DNA of 64,000 nucleotides. Source: Brevundimonas sp. UBA4553 (GTDB lineage Bacteria; Pseudomonadota; Alphaproteobacteria; Caulobacterales; Caulobacteraceae). Both the position numbers and the translations under genes were made by a program. Location: assembly GCF_002387245.1 (NCBI RefSeq), contig NZ_DGLD01000010.1, positions 124,001 through 188,000 on the forward strand, given 5' to 3'. Position 1 is the first letter of the stretch; each line of letters starts with the position of its first letter. Under the pieces are notes generated by a model that was not told where the DNA came from, did not search any database, and was given only the letters and a program-made list of their open reading frames with translations. Below are positions 16,435-25,300 of this stretch, in pieces.

Positions 16435-19035
16435 TCAGTATTTGACGCGCAGGGTAGCGCCGTAGGTGCGGGGCTGCCCCATGAAGGCGTTGTAGGTCTG
16501 GGTGTCCAACGCCGGGTTGAAGTAGGTGCCGTTCGGCTGGAGCGTCGTCTGGAAGGCGGAGCCTTGCAGCGGGGCGTTGATGGCCACCTGCTTGTACTCC
16601 TCATCGGTCAGGTTCTGCGCCCACACGTCGAGGCTCCAGCGGTCGTCATCCGAGCCCAGAGTGATGCGGCCGTTCAGCAGGGTGAAAGCGTCCTGCATCT
16701 TGTAGGGAAGCAGATCAGAGCCAGTGTTGTATTCCGTCGAGTATTTGGCGGAGAGGTTGAAGCCCACCTTCAGGCCAGCGCCGATGGAACGGTCGAACGA
16801 AACCGATCCTGTCGCGGACCATTCCGGCGCGAAGGACGCTCGCGCTCCCGGCAGCAACGACAGCTGCGGGAAGTTCCCGGGGTTGGTCATGTCTGCGGCG
16901 GTGAACACGCCATACTTGGTGTCGGTGTAGGTCAGGCCGCTGGTGAACGACAGTCCCTCGATCGGGGTGAACCAGACGAAGTCGGCGTCGAAGCCCTGCG
17001 ACTTCAGCTCGGGAATGGATTCGACCACGAAGGCCGTGCCCAGGAAGGTGTTGAGCTGGAAGTCCTCGAACTTCTGATTGAAGTAGGTGAGGTTCAACAG
17101 GACCGTGCGGTTGAACAGCGTGTTCTTGAGGCCCAGTTCGTAGCTGTCGACGGTTTCCGCCGGGAAATACAGCGAGGACGTCGGCGTGATGCCGTTCTGG
17201 ACCCGGTCCAGGTTATAGCCGAACGACTTGTAGCCGTGTGCGTAGGAGCCGTAGGCCATGACGCTGTCGTTGAAGCGATAGCTGGCCTTGATCGTCCCGG
17301 TGAAATCGCCGCCCGTGTTCTCTTCCGAGAGACGGCGGTTGTCGTACAGAGGGTTAGCCCAGGGCAGACAGATATTGCCGATCAGACGCGGACCGATCGC
17401 TGCGCCGAACACGCCCTGAATGGCGGCGGCGTTGGCCAGGGCGCCGCCGCAGGCGGCGCCGTTCGTTCCCACATTGTCCTGGACGCCCAGCAGGCGCTTG
17501 TGGTCCTGCGTGTAACGCAGACCCAGCGTCAGATCGAACTGGTCGGTCAGGTGCACCGTATTATTGGTGAAGAAGGCGAAGGACTCGGTGCTCTGGCTGT
17601 AGTGATCGCGCACGCCCTCGCCGACTCCGAAGCCCGGGCCGGTCGCAGCCGTCGGCCCCGAGGGAGCCATCCCGCCCGTCGCGAGGCAGCCGCCCAGACC
17701 GGCGGCCGTCTGGCCAGGCCGGCTGAAACAGCCGATGTCGTTGGGGCTGACCGGCAGGGCCGGATTAGCTGCGTTCAGTTGCGACGACAGCAGCAACGAC
17801 AGGAAGGGCGTGTAGGCGGCCCCGTACCAGTAGCTGTCGGCCCGGCTGATGTCCTCCTTGGTGAAGAAGGCGCCGACCAGCCAGTCCAGACGATCATTTG
17901 AGCCGGCCAGACGGAATTCCTGGGTCAGGTTCTCCAGCTCGAAGCCGTAGTTGCCGTCATCCTTGCGGTAAAGAAGATCGGCCGTCGTGTAGTCGAGATC
18001 CATGCCGTTGATCCCCTCCCAGTTCCGCCAGGAACTGATCGAGGTCAGGGTGGCGTTCCACGAGGGAATGTCGATATTGGCCTCGGCGGAGAAGCCCATA
18101 TCCTCCATCTGCTGCGCCGTGCTGCGGTTGGCGTAGGCCGTGCGCGAGAACGGCAAAGGCCCGAAGCCGGGCGCCGGCGGCTGTTGCTGGCCGCCGACGG
18201 CGGTGATGGCGCCATAGGTCGGGCCGGTGCGGATCTGGGTCGAGACGCAGCAATACTCGTCGCGCTTGGAGTAGTCGGCGATCAGACGGATCGAGACCTC
18301 GTCCGAGGGCAGGATCAGCAGCTGGCCGCGCGCGGTCCAGAAGTTCTGGTTCTGGTCGTCCGTTTCCGTACGCGGACCGGCGCCGGTGATCACGTCATAG
18401 AAGCCGTCGCGCTCGCGTTTGGCGACGTAGAGACGGCCCGCGATCTGGTCCGTGATCGGCCCCGTGACCGAGCCGGCCAGACCCCAGGCGTTGAAGTTGC
18501 CGTAGGTGGCCTCGGCGTTGAAGCCCGGCGTGAAGGACGGCGCCTCGGAGATGATGTTGATGACGCCAGCCGAGGTGTTCTTGCCGAACAGCGTACCCTG
18601 CGGCCCCTTCAGGACCTCGATGCGGCTCAGTTCGCCCAGGTCGCCGAAGCCGACGCCGTTGCGCGAGCGATAGACGCCGTCGATGACCACGCCGACCGAG
18701 CTTTCCAGGCCGGGGTTGTCGCCGACGGTGCCGACGCCGCGGATACGCGCCGTGGTCGAGGCTTCCGACTGGGTCGAGGTGACGGTCATGCCCGGCGTCA
18801 GGATCTGCAGATCCTTGATGTCGCGGACGCCCGCGCCGTTCAGCGCTTCCTGCGACAGGGTCGTGACCACGATCGGCACGTCCTGCAGGTTCTGCTCGCG
18901 CTTCTGGGCGGTGACGATGATGTCGTCGATCGTCGTCGGTCCCTCCTGGGCGGAGGCGGCCCCGGCGAAGCCGAAGGCGACGGCGCCGACAACGGCGGCC
19001 GACGCAGTGCAGCGAAGGATGTTATTGAAACGCAT
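16435..19035 (-). CDS. TonB-dependent outer-membrane receptor
   Basis: The 866-residue protein has a signal peptide (cleavage after ASAQ, about residue 30), a TonB box IDDIIVTAQKR (residues 36-46), a plug domain with QNLQDVPIVVT, IRGVGTVGDNPG and RIEVLKGPQGTLFGKNTSAG, and a long beta-barrel ending in an aromatic-containing final strand (TYGATLRVKY). It imports a large substrate such as a siderophore, saccharide or lignin-derived aromatic across the outer membrane, powered by TonB-ExbBD. The sequence class (VPIVVTTLS, GVYRSRNG) is the one expanded in Caulobacterales and Sphingomonadales. ATG at 19035 is chosen because the signal peptide begins there. No partner transporter is next to it. Confidence 0.94.
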   Translation of the reverse strand: MRFNNILRCTASAAVVGAVAFGFAGAASAQEGPTTIDDIIVTAQKREQNLQDVPIVVTTLSQEALNGAGVRDIKDLQILTPGMTVTSTQSEASTTARIRGVGTVGDNPGLESSVGVVIDGVYRSRNGVGFGDLGELSRIEVLKGPQGTLFGKNTSAGVINIISEAPSFTPGFNAEATYGNFNAWGLAGSVTGPITDQIAGRLYVAKRERDGFYDVITGAGPRTETDDQNQNFWTARGQLLILPSDEVSIRLIADYSKRDEYCCVSTQIRTGPTYGAITAVGGQQQPPAPGFGPLPFSRTAYANRSTAQQMEDMGFSAEANIDIPSWNATLTSISSWRNWEGINGMDLDYTTADLLYRKDDGNYGFELENLTQEFRLAGSNDRLDWLVGAFFTKEDISRADSYWYGAAYTPFLSLLLSSQLNAANPALPVSPNDIGCFSRPGQTAAGLGGCLATGGMAPSGPTAATGPGFGVGEGVRDHYSQSTESFAFFTNNTVHLTDQFDLTLGLRYTQDHKRLLGVQDNVGTNGAACGGALANAAAIQGVFGAAIGPRLIGNICLPWANPLYDNRRLSEENTGGDFTGTIKASYRFNDSVMAYGSYAHGYKSFGYNLDRVQNGITPTSSLYFPAETVDSYELGLKNTLFNRTVLLNLTYFNQKFEDFQLNTFLGTAFVVESIPELKSQGFDADFVWFTPIEGLSFTSGLTYTDTKYGVFTAADMTNPGNFPQLSLLPGARASFAPEWSATGSVSFDRSIGAGLKVGFNLSAKYSTEYNTGSDLLPYKMQDAFTLLNGRITLGSDDDRWSLDVWAQNLTDEEYKQVAINAPLQGSAFQTTLQPNGTYFNPALDTQTYNAFMGQPRTYGATLRVKY

Positions 19036-19272
19036 GAAGCGGCTCCCCGGCTCTGAGGCCCGGCCGCCCGCGGCGACCGTGGCGATTCCTGTCCCTGTCG
19101 ATCCACACTCGTTGAACGGCGTGAATTCTCCATTGATAGGCGTAAGCCAGGGTGGGGACAGCGACAAGAACCGGCCAAGCGGCGAACGGCGATTTCAGCC
19201 AACGCCGCTCTATATGTGGCGTGAAAGCGACAAAATTCGATGACGCAAGGTCAATATTATCAACGTTCACTT

Positions 19273-20496
19273 CTACATTGAGGCAGATGACGCCTCTTCT
19301 CTTTGCTGCTGACGTCGCGCCGCGAGGCTCAGAATCACGGCGGCCGCGAAGCCAGACAGTAGAGATCCACCAATCACGCCCAACTTGACCTCGATCTGTT
19401 CGGCGGAATCGACGGCCCCAGGGAAGGCCAGGACGCCAATGAACAGGCTCATGGTGAAGCCGATCCCGCACAGCAGGCTGACGCCATAGAGCTGCAACCA
19501 GCTGGCGCCCGACGGCTTGGCGCCGATACCCAGTCTGGCGGCAAGCCAGGCCGCGCCGAAAACGCCGATCTGCTTGCCGATGAACAGACCGAGGGCGATG
19601 GCGATGACCAGGGGCGCGAAGGCCTGCTCCAGCGACAGACCGGCAAACGACACGCCCGCCTTGGCGAAGGCGAACAACGGCAGGACCAGATAGGCGACAT
19701 AGGGGTGGAGGTCGTGCATCGCCTCCTTCAACGGGCTTTGCGAGGTCTCCGGCCGTGGCTCGACCGGCACGATCATCGCGAAGGCGACCGCCGTCAGCGA
19801 GGTGGACAGACCCGAAAGGACGGTCAGATACCAGACCGCGCCGAAGCCCAGCACCCAGAAGGGCCCGGCCATGCGACGGCGACCCAGCAGGGCGAAGGCG
19901 GCCAGAACCCCGGCCACGCCCAGGAGCGGCAGCCACTGCACGCCCTGACTGAACAGGACCGCGATCAGGGCGATCGCCCCCAGATCGTCGACGATCGCCA
20001 GGGTCAGCAGGAAGACCCTCAGCGACGACGGCAGGCCCTTGCCTACCACCGCAAAGACGGCCAGGGCGAAGGCGATGTCGGTGGCCAGCGGGATGGGCCA
20101 GCCCTGAGCCGGCCCGCCCAGCAGATGCGCGACGATCAGATAGACGACGCCGGGGACCGCCATCCCGCCCATGGCGGCGATGATCGGCAGGGCCAGCTTC
20201 CTGGGATTGCTGAGCTCGCCCTTCAGAACCTCGTATTTGATCTCCAGGCCGACGACGAGGAAGAAGACCGCCATCAGGCCTTCCTTGATCCAGTTCGAAA
20301 TCGTCTCTTCCAGCCGAAGAGGGCCGACCTGAAGCACGTGCACGCTCTTCAGCCAGGCGAAATAGTCGCCGGCCCAGGGCGAGTTGGCGACGATCAGGGC
20401 GGCCAGGGCCGCGAGGCCCAGGACGGCGCCCGAGCCGGCCTCGGTCTTGAGAAAATCGAGCGTAAGCTTCTTGGCCACGGCGGTCTCCGAAATCAA
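19273..20496 (-). CDS. nhaA: Na+/H+ antiporter NhaA
   Basis: The 407-residue membrane protein matches NhaA throughout, including AVFFLVVGLEIKYE, the helix 4 motif TDIAFALAVFAVVG and the ion-binding aspartate pair in FLLTLAIVDDLGAIALIAVL (helix 5). NhaA exchanges two protons for one sodium ion at alkaline pH. A run of about eleven to twelve membrane helices is visible. The last 20 residues are polar, Gln- and Glu-rich. It is a single-gene unit on the minus strand, 237 bases upstream of the receptor gene, and shares its upstream gap with the divergent selO gene. Confidence 0.96.
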   Translation of the reverse strand: MISETAVAKKLTLDFLKTEAGSGAVLGLAALAALIVANSPWAGDYFAWLKSVHVLQVGPLRLEETISNWIKEGLMAVFFLVVGLEIKYEVLKGELSNPRKLALPIIAAMGGMAVPGVVYLIVAHLLGGPAQGWPIPLATDIAFALAVFAVVGKGLPSSLRVFLLTLAIVDDLGAIALIAVLFSQGVQWLPLLGVAGVLAAFALLGRRRMAGPFWVLGFGAVWYLTVLSGLSTSLTAVAFAMIVPVEPRPETSQSPLKEAMHDLHPYVAYLVLPLFAFAKAGVSFAGLSLEQAFAPLVIAIALGLFIGKQIGVFGAAWLAARLGIGAKPSGASWLQLYGVSLLCGIGFTMSLFIGVLAFPGAVDSAEQIEVKLGVIGGSLLSGFAAAVILSLAARRQQQREEASSASM

Positions 20497-20687
20497 AAGG
20501 ACTGTCGTGGCGTCAGGTTATCGACGGACGCCTGACCGGATTCACTCTCATGGAGCGCCAGCCTGGCCCCGGCGCGCACGGCGTGGAACGGGACCTGATC
20601 TCTGCTGGTGAAAATACCAGAGCGGGCACGGGGTTCAACCCTGCCTTCGCGGTTGCGAAACGCGGTGCGAACGCGCATCTGCCGCCC

Positions 20688-22151
20688 ATGCCCGTCGCGC
20701 CCGCCTATCACCCCGACCCACGCTTCATCGACCTCGGCCCCGAGTTCGGCGATCCGGTGCAGGCGGCTGACTTTCCCCAGACCCTCCTGCGCGTTCGCAA
20801 TGATCGCGCAGCGAAGACGGTCGGGCTGGAGACGCTGACCGACGAGGAGTGGCTGGCCCACTTCGGCCGCTTTCAGCCTTTGCCGGGCCAGCCGGGGCCG
20901 ATCGCCATGCGCTATCACGGCCATCAGTTCCGCACCTACAATCCCGATATCGGCGACGGGCGCGGCTTTCTGGCGGCGCAGCTGCGAGAACTCCCTCAAG
21001 CAGCCTCCCTCCGCGAGGGAGGCGGTAGGGAAAACAAGAATGGCCGCCTTCTCGACCTGGGAACCAAGGGTTCCGGCCAGACGCCGTGGTCACGCCATGC
21101 CGACGGTCGGCTGACGCTGAAGGGCGGCGTGCGCGAGGTCCTGGCCGCCGCCATGCTGGAAAGTCTGGGCGTGCCGACCTGCCGCATCCTGTCGCTGGTC
21201 GAGACCGGCGAGGCGCTGGAGCGCCACGACGAGCCCTCGCCCACCCGATCGGCCGTCATGGTGCGGCTGTCGCACAGCCACGTGCGTTTCGGGACCTTCC
21301 AGCGCGCCGCCTACTACGGTCGCAAAGATCAGCTCGAGACCCTGCTGGAGCACGCCCGCAGCCTCTATCACCCGACGGTCGCGCCCGGCGACGCGCCCGG
21401 CTTCCTCGGCGCCGTGGTCGAACGCTCGGCGCAGCTGACGGCGAAATGGATTTCCGCCGGCTTCGTCCACGGCGTGCTCAACACCGACAATCTGAACGTG
21501 ACGGGCGAGAGCTTCGACTACGGTCCGTGGCGTTTTCTGCCCCACTACGAGCCCGGCTTCACCGCCGCCTACTTCGACAACTCCGGCCTCTACGCCTTCG
21601 CGCGTCAGCCTGAAGCCGTGTTCTGGAACCTGACCCAGCTCGCCGGCTGCCTGAAGCTGATCGCGGACACGGAACCGCAGGTCGCCGCCCTGACCGAGGC
21701 GCTCAACAGCTTCGGGCCCGCCTACATCCGCCACCTCCGCGCCGCCTTCCTCAACCGGCTGGGCGTGCTGAGCCTGAGCGAGGCCGCGGAGCAGCGCCTG
21801 CTGGACGCCACCCTCGCCCTGCTGCGCGACAAGGGCGAGGCCCTGCGCTGGGAGCCGCTCTTCTTCGACTGGTTCGGCGGCTTCAGCTCCGGCGCGCGCG
21901 CCCTGGGCGGAGCGCGCGGCAAGATCTATCAGGGCGAGGCCTTCGACGCCTTCCGCTTCGCCCTGCTGGAACACGAGCCGGATCGTCCCGAACGGCTGGA
22001 GCATCCGATGTTCTCGGCCGAGGCGCCCGAGGAGATGCTGATCGACGAGGTCGAGACCCTGTGGTCGGCCATCGAGCAGGGCGACGACTGGCGCCCGCTG
22101 CACGCCAAGCTGGCGCGTCTGGACGCCGCCCGGAGCGCCTGGCGCCTTTAA
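20688..22151 (+). CDS. selO: Protein adenylyltransferase SelO (YdiU family)
   Basis: The 487-residue pseudokinase-fold enzyme transfers AMP to Ser, Thr or Tyr of target proteins and is linked to redox homeostasis. Visible motifs are RYHGHQF, GTKGSGQTPWSR, LKGGVREVL, THSH-like LSHSHVRFG, HGVLNTDNLNVTGESFDYGPW (catalytic and metal-binding Asp residues). The ATG at 20688 is the family-like start; the frame is open to 20550 but the added residues are not conserved in type. Residues about 101-117 form an unusual Arg/Gly/Asn-rich insertion, encoded by a palindromic element at 20990-21042, between AQLR and GRLLDLG. Confidence 0.93.
   Translation: MPVAPAYHPDPRFIDLGPEFGDPVQAADFPQTLLRVRNDRAAKTVGLETLTDEEWLAHFGRFQPLPGQPGPIAMRYHGHQFRTYNPDIGDGRGFLAAQLRELPQAASLREGGGRENKNGRLLDLGTKGSGQTPWSRHADGRLTLKGGVREVLAAAMLESLGVPTCRILSLVETGEALERHDEPSPTRSAVMVRLSHSHVRFGTFQRAAYYGRKDQLETLLEHARSLYHPTVAPGDAPGFLGAVVERSAQLTAKWISAGFVHGVLNTDNLNVTGESFDYGPWRFLPHYEPGFTAAYFDNSGLYAFARQPEAVFWNLTQLAGCLKLIADTEPQVAALTEALNSFGPAYIRHLRAAFLNRLGVLSLSEAAEQRLLDATLALLRDKGEALRWEPLFFDWFGGFSSGARALGGARGKIYQGEAFDAFRFALLEHEPDRPERLEHPMFSAEAPEEMLIDEVETLWSAIEQGDDWRPLHAKLARLDAARSAWRL
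20990..21042 (+). repeat. Palindromic element inserted in frame within selO
   Basis: The core CCTCCCTC-CGC-GAGGGAGG (21004-21022) is a perfect 8-base stem with a 3-base loop inside the selO reading frame. The flanks (CTCCCTCAAG before, CGGTAGGG after) continue the CTCCC/GGG theme. The encoded peptide separates two blocks that are normally adjacent in SelO, so the segment looks inserted. Its arms match those of the terminator at 25206-25237. Confidence 0.65.
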
Positions 22152-22298
22152 GTCATCAACTGATGTCATCACGCGTTGACAGGCCCCATTTGGAGGCCTA
22201 GACGATAATCCAACGGCGTCGGGTTACGAGGAATTGTGGTTTTCGCCACGTGCCCGCCGCAGGTTCCGCCCACCCAGTTCACAGATTGTTACACTTCC

Positions 22299-22327
22299 TT
22301 GACGTTCGCGCTCCGCAATCTGATCTA
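22299..22327 (+). promoter_or_regulatory. Possible promoter of the DoxX gene
   Basis: TTGACG (22299-22304) and GATCTA (22322-22327) are 17 bases apart and lie 37 bases before the DoxX start codon. The -35 element is good and the -10 weak. Confidence 0.35.
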
Positions 22328-22363
22328 GCGACTGTTACCAATTCAACCCCAACGGTTTCGGCC

Positions 22364-22774
22364 ATGACCTCGACGACCTTGACGCCCAGCGCCCGTGCAA
22401 AATCCGACTACCTGAACCTGACCCTGTGGACCTTCCAGGGGTGGATCGCGATGTTCTTCATCGCGGCCGGCTACGCCAAGTTGACGGAGTCGATGGAGAA
22501 CCTGACCGTGCTGATGCACTGGCCCGCCATGGCCAGCGCCAACTTCGTGCGCGGTCTGGGCGTGGTCGAGGTCGTCCTCGCGGTGATGATGCTGGCGCCG
22601 CTGGTGTCGTGGCGCTTCGGTCGCCCCCTGCTGCTTACCGCCAGCGTCGGCCTGCTGGCCTTGCAGAGCATCATGCTGATCCTGCACGCCACGGAACTGA
22701 ACATCGGTCTGGCCCTGACCAACCTCTTCCTGATCGCCATCACGGCGCCGGTCTTCTGGTTCCGCCGCCACTGA
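22364..22774 (+). CDS. DoxX family membrane protein
   Basis: The 136-residue product has four predicted membrane helices and the DoxX pattern: WIAMFFIAAGYAKLTESMENL early on and GVVEVVLAVMMLAPLV in the middle. DoxX-like proteins are small inner-membrane proteins with varied roles, including in oxidoreductase complexes; the role here is unknown. The ATG at 22364 fits the family; an in-frame upstream extension to 22250 has no membrane or signal character and is AT-richer. The gene is monocistronic, bounded by a candidate promoter and a strong hairpin. Confidence 0.8.
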   Translation: MTSTTLTPSARAKSDYLNLTLWTFQGWIAMFFIAAGYAKLTESMENLTVLMHWPAMASANFVRGLGVVEVVLAVMMLAPLVSWRFGRPLLLTASVGLLALQSIMLILHATELNIGLALTNLFLIAITAPVFWFRRH

Positions 22775-22797
22775 TCGCCTGACAAACTCCTCCCCGG

Positions 22798-22833
22798 ATC
22801 GGCCGCGGCGGGCGCAAGCTCGCCGCGGCCGAT
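22798..22833 (+). terminator. Intrinsic terminator after the DoxX gene
   Basis: A perfect 13-base GC-rich stem (22798-22810 and 22821-22833) with a 10-base loop, followed by TTGCGTT, lies 24 bases after the DoxX stop. Confidence 0.8.
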
Positions 22834-22884
22834 TTGCGTTCAGGCCCTGCCGTTCACAACTTGTCGAAGGGGCGAGCGAGAAGC

Positions 22885-22913
22885 TTCCCTTTACGTCCGC
22901 GTCAAGTTATGTG
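22885..22913 (+). promoter_or_regulatory. Candidate MerR-type promoter/operator
   Basis: The 16-base inverted repeat TTTACG-TCCG-CGTCAA (22890-22905) sits between TTCCCT (22885-22890) and TTATGT (22908-22913), which have -35/-10 spacing of 17. MerR-family regulators bind such dyads between the two promoter boxes. Transcription would then begin close to the ATG at 22920, giving a leaderless message. The dyad resembles operator sites reported for LiuR-type MerR regulators of acyl-CoA catabolism, as far as I recall them. Confidence 0.5.
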
Positions 22914-22919
22914 TGGCGC

Positions 22920-23405
22920 ATGGCGACCGCTGATGATCACCGCACCTATTCCATCCGGCACCTGTGCCGCGAGTTCGGCGCGACCGCGCGCGCCCTGCGC
23001 TTCTATGAGGACAAGGGCCTTCTGACCCCGGCCCGAAAGGGCCAGACGCGGGTCTATGACAGCCGCGACCGCGCCCGCCTGAAGCTGATCCTTCGGGGGC
23101 GCCGCATCGGCTTCACCCTGCAGGAAATCCAGGAGATGCTGGATCTGTATGACCGCAAGGATCACAACGTCCATCAGATGGCCGTGGCCCTGCGTCGTCA
23201 CCGCGCCCAGGTCGAGGCGCTGAAGCAGCAGCTCGAAGACATCGAGGGCGCCATCCAGACGGCGGAAGAAGCCTGCGCTTGGATGGAGTCCAAACTGGGC
23301 GAACACCGCCCCGACCTTCTGCCGGGGGCGGACAAATACGCCAGCCTGCTGAGCGAACGGCTCAACCCCGACAACCAATTCCAGCCCTTCAAAGCGAGAG
23401 CCTGA
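22920..23405 (+). CDS. MerR family regulator of acyl-CoA catabolism (LiuR-like)
   Basis: The 161-residue protein has an N-terminal winged helix of the MerR type (YSIRHLCREFGATARALRFYEDKGLL, then RVYDSRDRARLKLILRGRRIGFTLQEIQEML) and a C-terminal coiled coil (about residues 95-130), with no metal-binding cysteine pattern typical of metal sensors. Genomic context, two bases upstream of an acyl-CoA dehydrogenase gene, points to control of fatty-acid or branched-chain acyl-CoA degradation, as for LiuR. ATG at 22920 is preferred; a GTG at 22911 in the same frame is an alternative. A dyad fitting its own operator lies directly upstream. Confidence 0.85.
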   Translation: MATADDHRTYSIRHLCREFGATARALRFYEDKGLLTPARKGQTRVYDSRDRARLKLILRGRRIGFTLQEIQEMLDLYDRKDHNVHQMAVALRRHRAQVEALKQQLEDIEGAIQTAEEACAWMESKLGEHRPDLLPGADKYASLLSERLNPDNQFQPFKARA

Positions 23406-23407
23406 TC

Positions 23408-25189
23408 ATGGCCTACAAGGCGCCTGTCCGCGACCTGTCCTTCGTCCTTCACGACGTCCTGGAGGTCGAACGTTACGCCAACCACTTCGCCGACGCCGAC
23501 CTGTCGCGCGACCTGATCGACCAGATCATCGAGGAAGGCGGCAAGTTCGCTGAAGAGGTCATCGCCCCGATTAATCGTCCGGGCGACCAGGAAGGCTGCC
23601 ATATCGACGGCGACGTCGTGACGACGCCCAAGGGCTGGAAGGACGCCTATCACCAGATGGTCGAGGCCGGCTGGACCAGCCTGGCCTTCGGCACGGAATA
23701 CGGCGGCCAGGGCCTGCCCTCGATCGTGTCGATGGCGGTGGGTCAGTTCACGGCGGCGGCCTCGGCGGCCTTCTCCATGTATCCGGGCCTGACGGCGGGC
23801 GCCTATCACGGCATCGAAGCCTCGGCCTCGGACGAGCTGAAGCAGACCTATCTGCCCAAGATGGCGACCGGTGAATGGACCGGCACCATGAACCTGACCG
23901 AGCCGCAGTGCGGCACCGACCTGGGCATGGTCCGCACCAAGGCCGTGCCCAACGGCGACGGCTCCTATTCCATCACCGGCCAGAAGATCTGGATCTCGGC
24001 CGGCGAGCACGACTTCGCCGACAACATCATCCACACGGTGCTGGCCCGCGTCGAAGGCGCGGTTCCGGGCATCAAGGGCCTGAGCCTCTTCGTGGTGCCG
24101 AAATTCCTGGTCAACGAGGACCGCTCCATCGGCGAGCGCAACGGCGTCTCGTGCGCCGGTCTCGAGCACAAGATGGGCATCCACGGCAACGCCACCTGCG
24201 TCATGGCCTATGAGAACGCCAAGGGCTGGCTGATCGGCGAAGAAGGCCGCGGCATGAACAACATGTTCGTGGTCATGAACGAGGCCCGCCTCGGCACCGG
24301 CCTGCAAGGCCTGGCCATCGGCGACGCCGCCTATCAGGCCGCCGTCGAGTTCGCCAACGACCGCCTGCAGGGCCGCGCCCTGACCGGCGCCAAGAACCCG
24401 GACGGCCCGGCCGACCCCATCATGGTCCACCCCGACGTGCGCCGGATGCTGCTGGAATCCAAGGCCTTCGTCGAAGGCGGTCGCGCCTTCATCCTGTGGA
24501 CCGCCCTGCAGGCCGACCTGCAGAAGTCCTCGGACGAGGCCACGGCGACCAAGGCCAAGGACTACATGGGCCTGATCACGCCCGTGCTGAAAGCCTATCT
24601 GACCGACAAGGGCTTCCACGTCGCCTCGCTGGCCATGCAGGTCCACGGCGGCTCGGGCTACACCGAGCACTTCCCCGCCTCTCAGTATCTGCGCGATGCA
24701 CGCATCACCATGATCTATGAGGGCACCAACGGCATTCAGGCCCTGGATTTGGTGGGCCGCAAGCTGCCGTCCAACGGCGGTCGCGCCATCATGAGCTGGT
24801 TCGCCGATATCGACGCCTTCGTGTCCGAGAACGGCGACGACGAGGCCATCAAGCCCTTCGTCGACGGTCTGGCCGACACCAAGAAGAAGCTGCAGGACGG
24901 CACCATGTGGCTGATGCAGAACGGCATGGCCAACCCGGACAACGCCGGCGCCGCCTCGACCGACTACCTGCACATCTTCGGCCTGACGGCCCTGGCCTAT
25001 ATGTGGGCGCAGATGGCCAAGTCGGCGCAGGCGAAAATCGCCGCCGGCGACGCCGATCCCTACTATGTGACCAAGCTGCAGACCGGCCGCTACTTCGTCG
25101 AGCGCATCCTGCCCGACGCGAGCGCTCATCTGACCAAGATGAAGACCGGCGCCGAGGTGCTGATGCAGATGCCCGCCGAGGCCTTCTGA
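23408..25189 (+). CDS. Acyl-CoA dehydrogenase with C-terminal extension
   Basis: The 593-residue flavoenzyme catalyses the first, alpha-beta dehydrogenation step of beta-oxidation. It is of the longer acyl-CoA dehydrogenase class (related to FadE and 3-methylmercaptopropionyl-CoA dehydrogenase), with MNLTEPQCGTDLGMVRT, GQKIWISAGEHD, MQVHGGSGYTEHFPASQYLRDARITMIYEGTNGIQALDL and a C-terminal helical extension of over 100 residues. It starts two bases after the stop of the MerR gene, so the pair is a tight operon. A terminator follows. Substrate chain length cannot be fixed from sequence. Confidence 0.93.
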   Translation: MAYKAPVRDLSFVLHDVLEVERYANHFADADLSRDLIDQIIEEGGKFAEEVIAPINRPGDQEGCHIDGDVVTTPKGWKDAYHQMVEAGWTSLAFGTEYGGQGLPSIVSMAVGQFTAAASAAFSMYPGLTAGAYHGIEASASDELKQTYLPKMATGEWTGTMNLTEPQCGTDLGMVRTKAVPNGDGSYSITGQKIWISAGEHDFADNIIHTVLARVEGAVPGIKGLSLFVVPKFLVNEDRSIGERNGVSCAGLEHKMGIHGNATCVMAYENAKGWLIGEEGRGMNNMFVVMNEARLGTGLQGLAIGDAAYQAAVEFANDRLQGRALTGAKNPDGPADPIMVHPDVRRMLLESKAFVEGGRAFILWTALQADLQKSSDEATATKAKDYMGLITPVLKAYLTDKGFHVASLAMQVHGGSGYTEHFPASQYLRDARITMIYEGTNGIQALDLVGRKLPSNGGRAIMSWFADIDAFVSENGDDEAIKPFVDGLADTKKKLQDGTMWLMQNGMANPDNAGAASTDYLHIFGLTALAYMWAQMAKSAQAKIAAGDADPYYVTKLQTGRYFVERILPDASAHLTKMKTGAEVLMQMPAEAF

Positions 25190-25205
25190 TCCGGCGCTGA
25201 CCATC

Positions 25206-25237
25206 GGGGCCTCTCTCGCGAACGCGAGGGAGGCCCC
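25206..25237 (+). terminator. Intrinsic terminator after the first acyl-CoA dehydrogenase gene
   Basis: Arms 25206-25220 and 25223-25237 form a 15-base stem with one wobble and a 2-base loop, followed by TTCTCT. The GCCTC...GAGGGAGGC arms are shared with the palindrome inserted in selO at 21003-21023. Confidence 0.85.
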
Positions 25238-25300
25238 TTCTCTATCGACCGCGCCCAGACGACCGTCAGAGTCCGAGCCGCGCCAACAGGAAACGCGACC

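Noticed and set aside
16174..17901. A plus-strand frame opposite the TonB-dependent receptor
   Set aside because: It runs through two terminators and the receptor gene in antisense and has no domain.
19152..19388. A 78-codon plus-strand frame before and over the end of nhaA
   Set aside because: No ribosome binding site or domain; it overlaps the C-terminus of nhaA in antisense and sits in the receptor promoter region.
20550..20687. N-terminal extension of selO
   Set aside because: The frame is open, but the added residues have no family character, and the ATG at 20688 precedes the conserved start of the protein.
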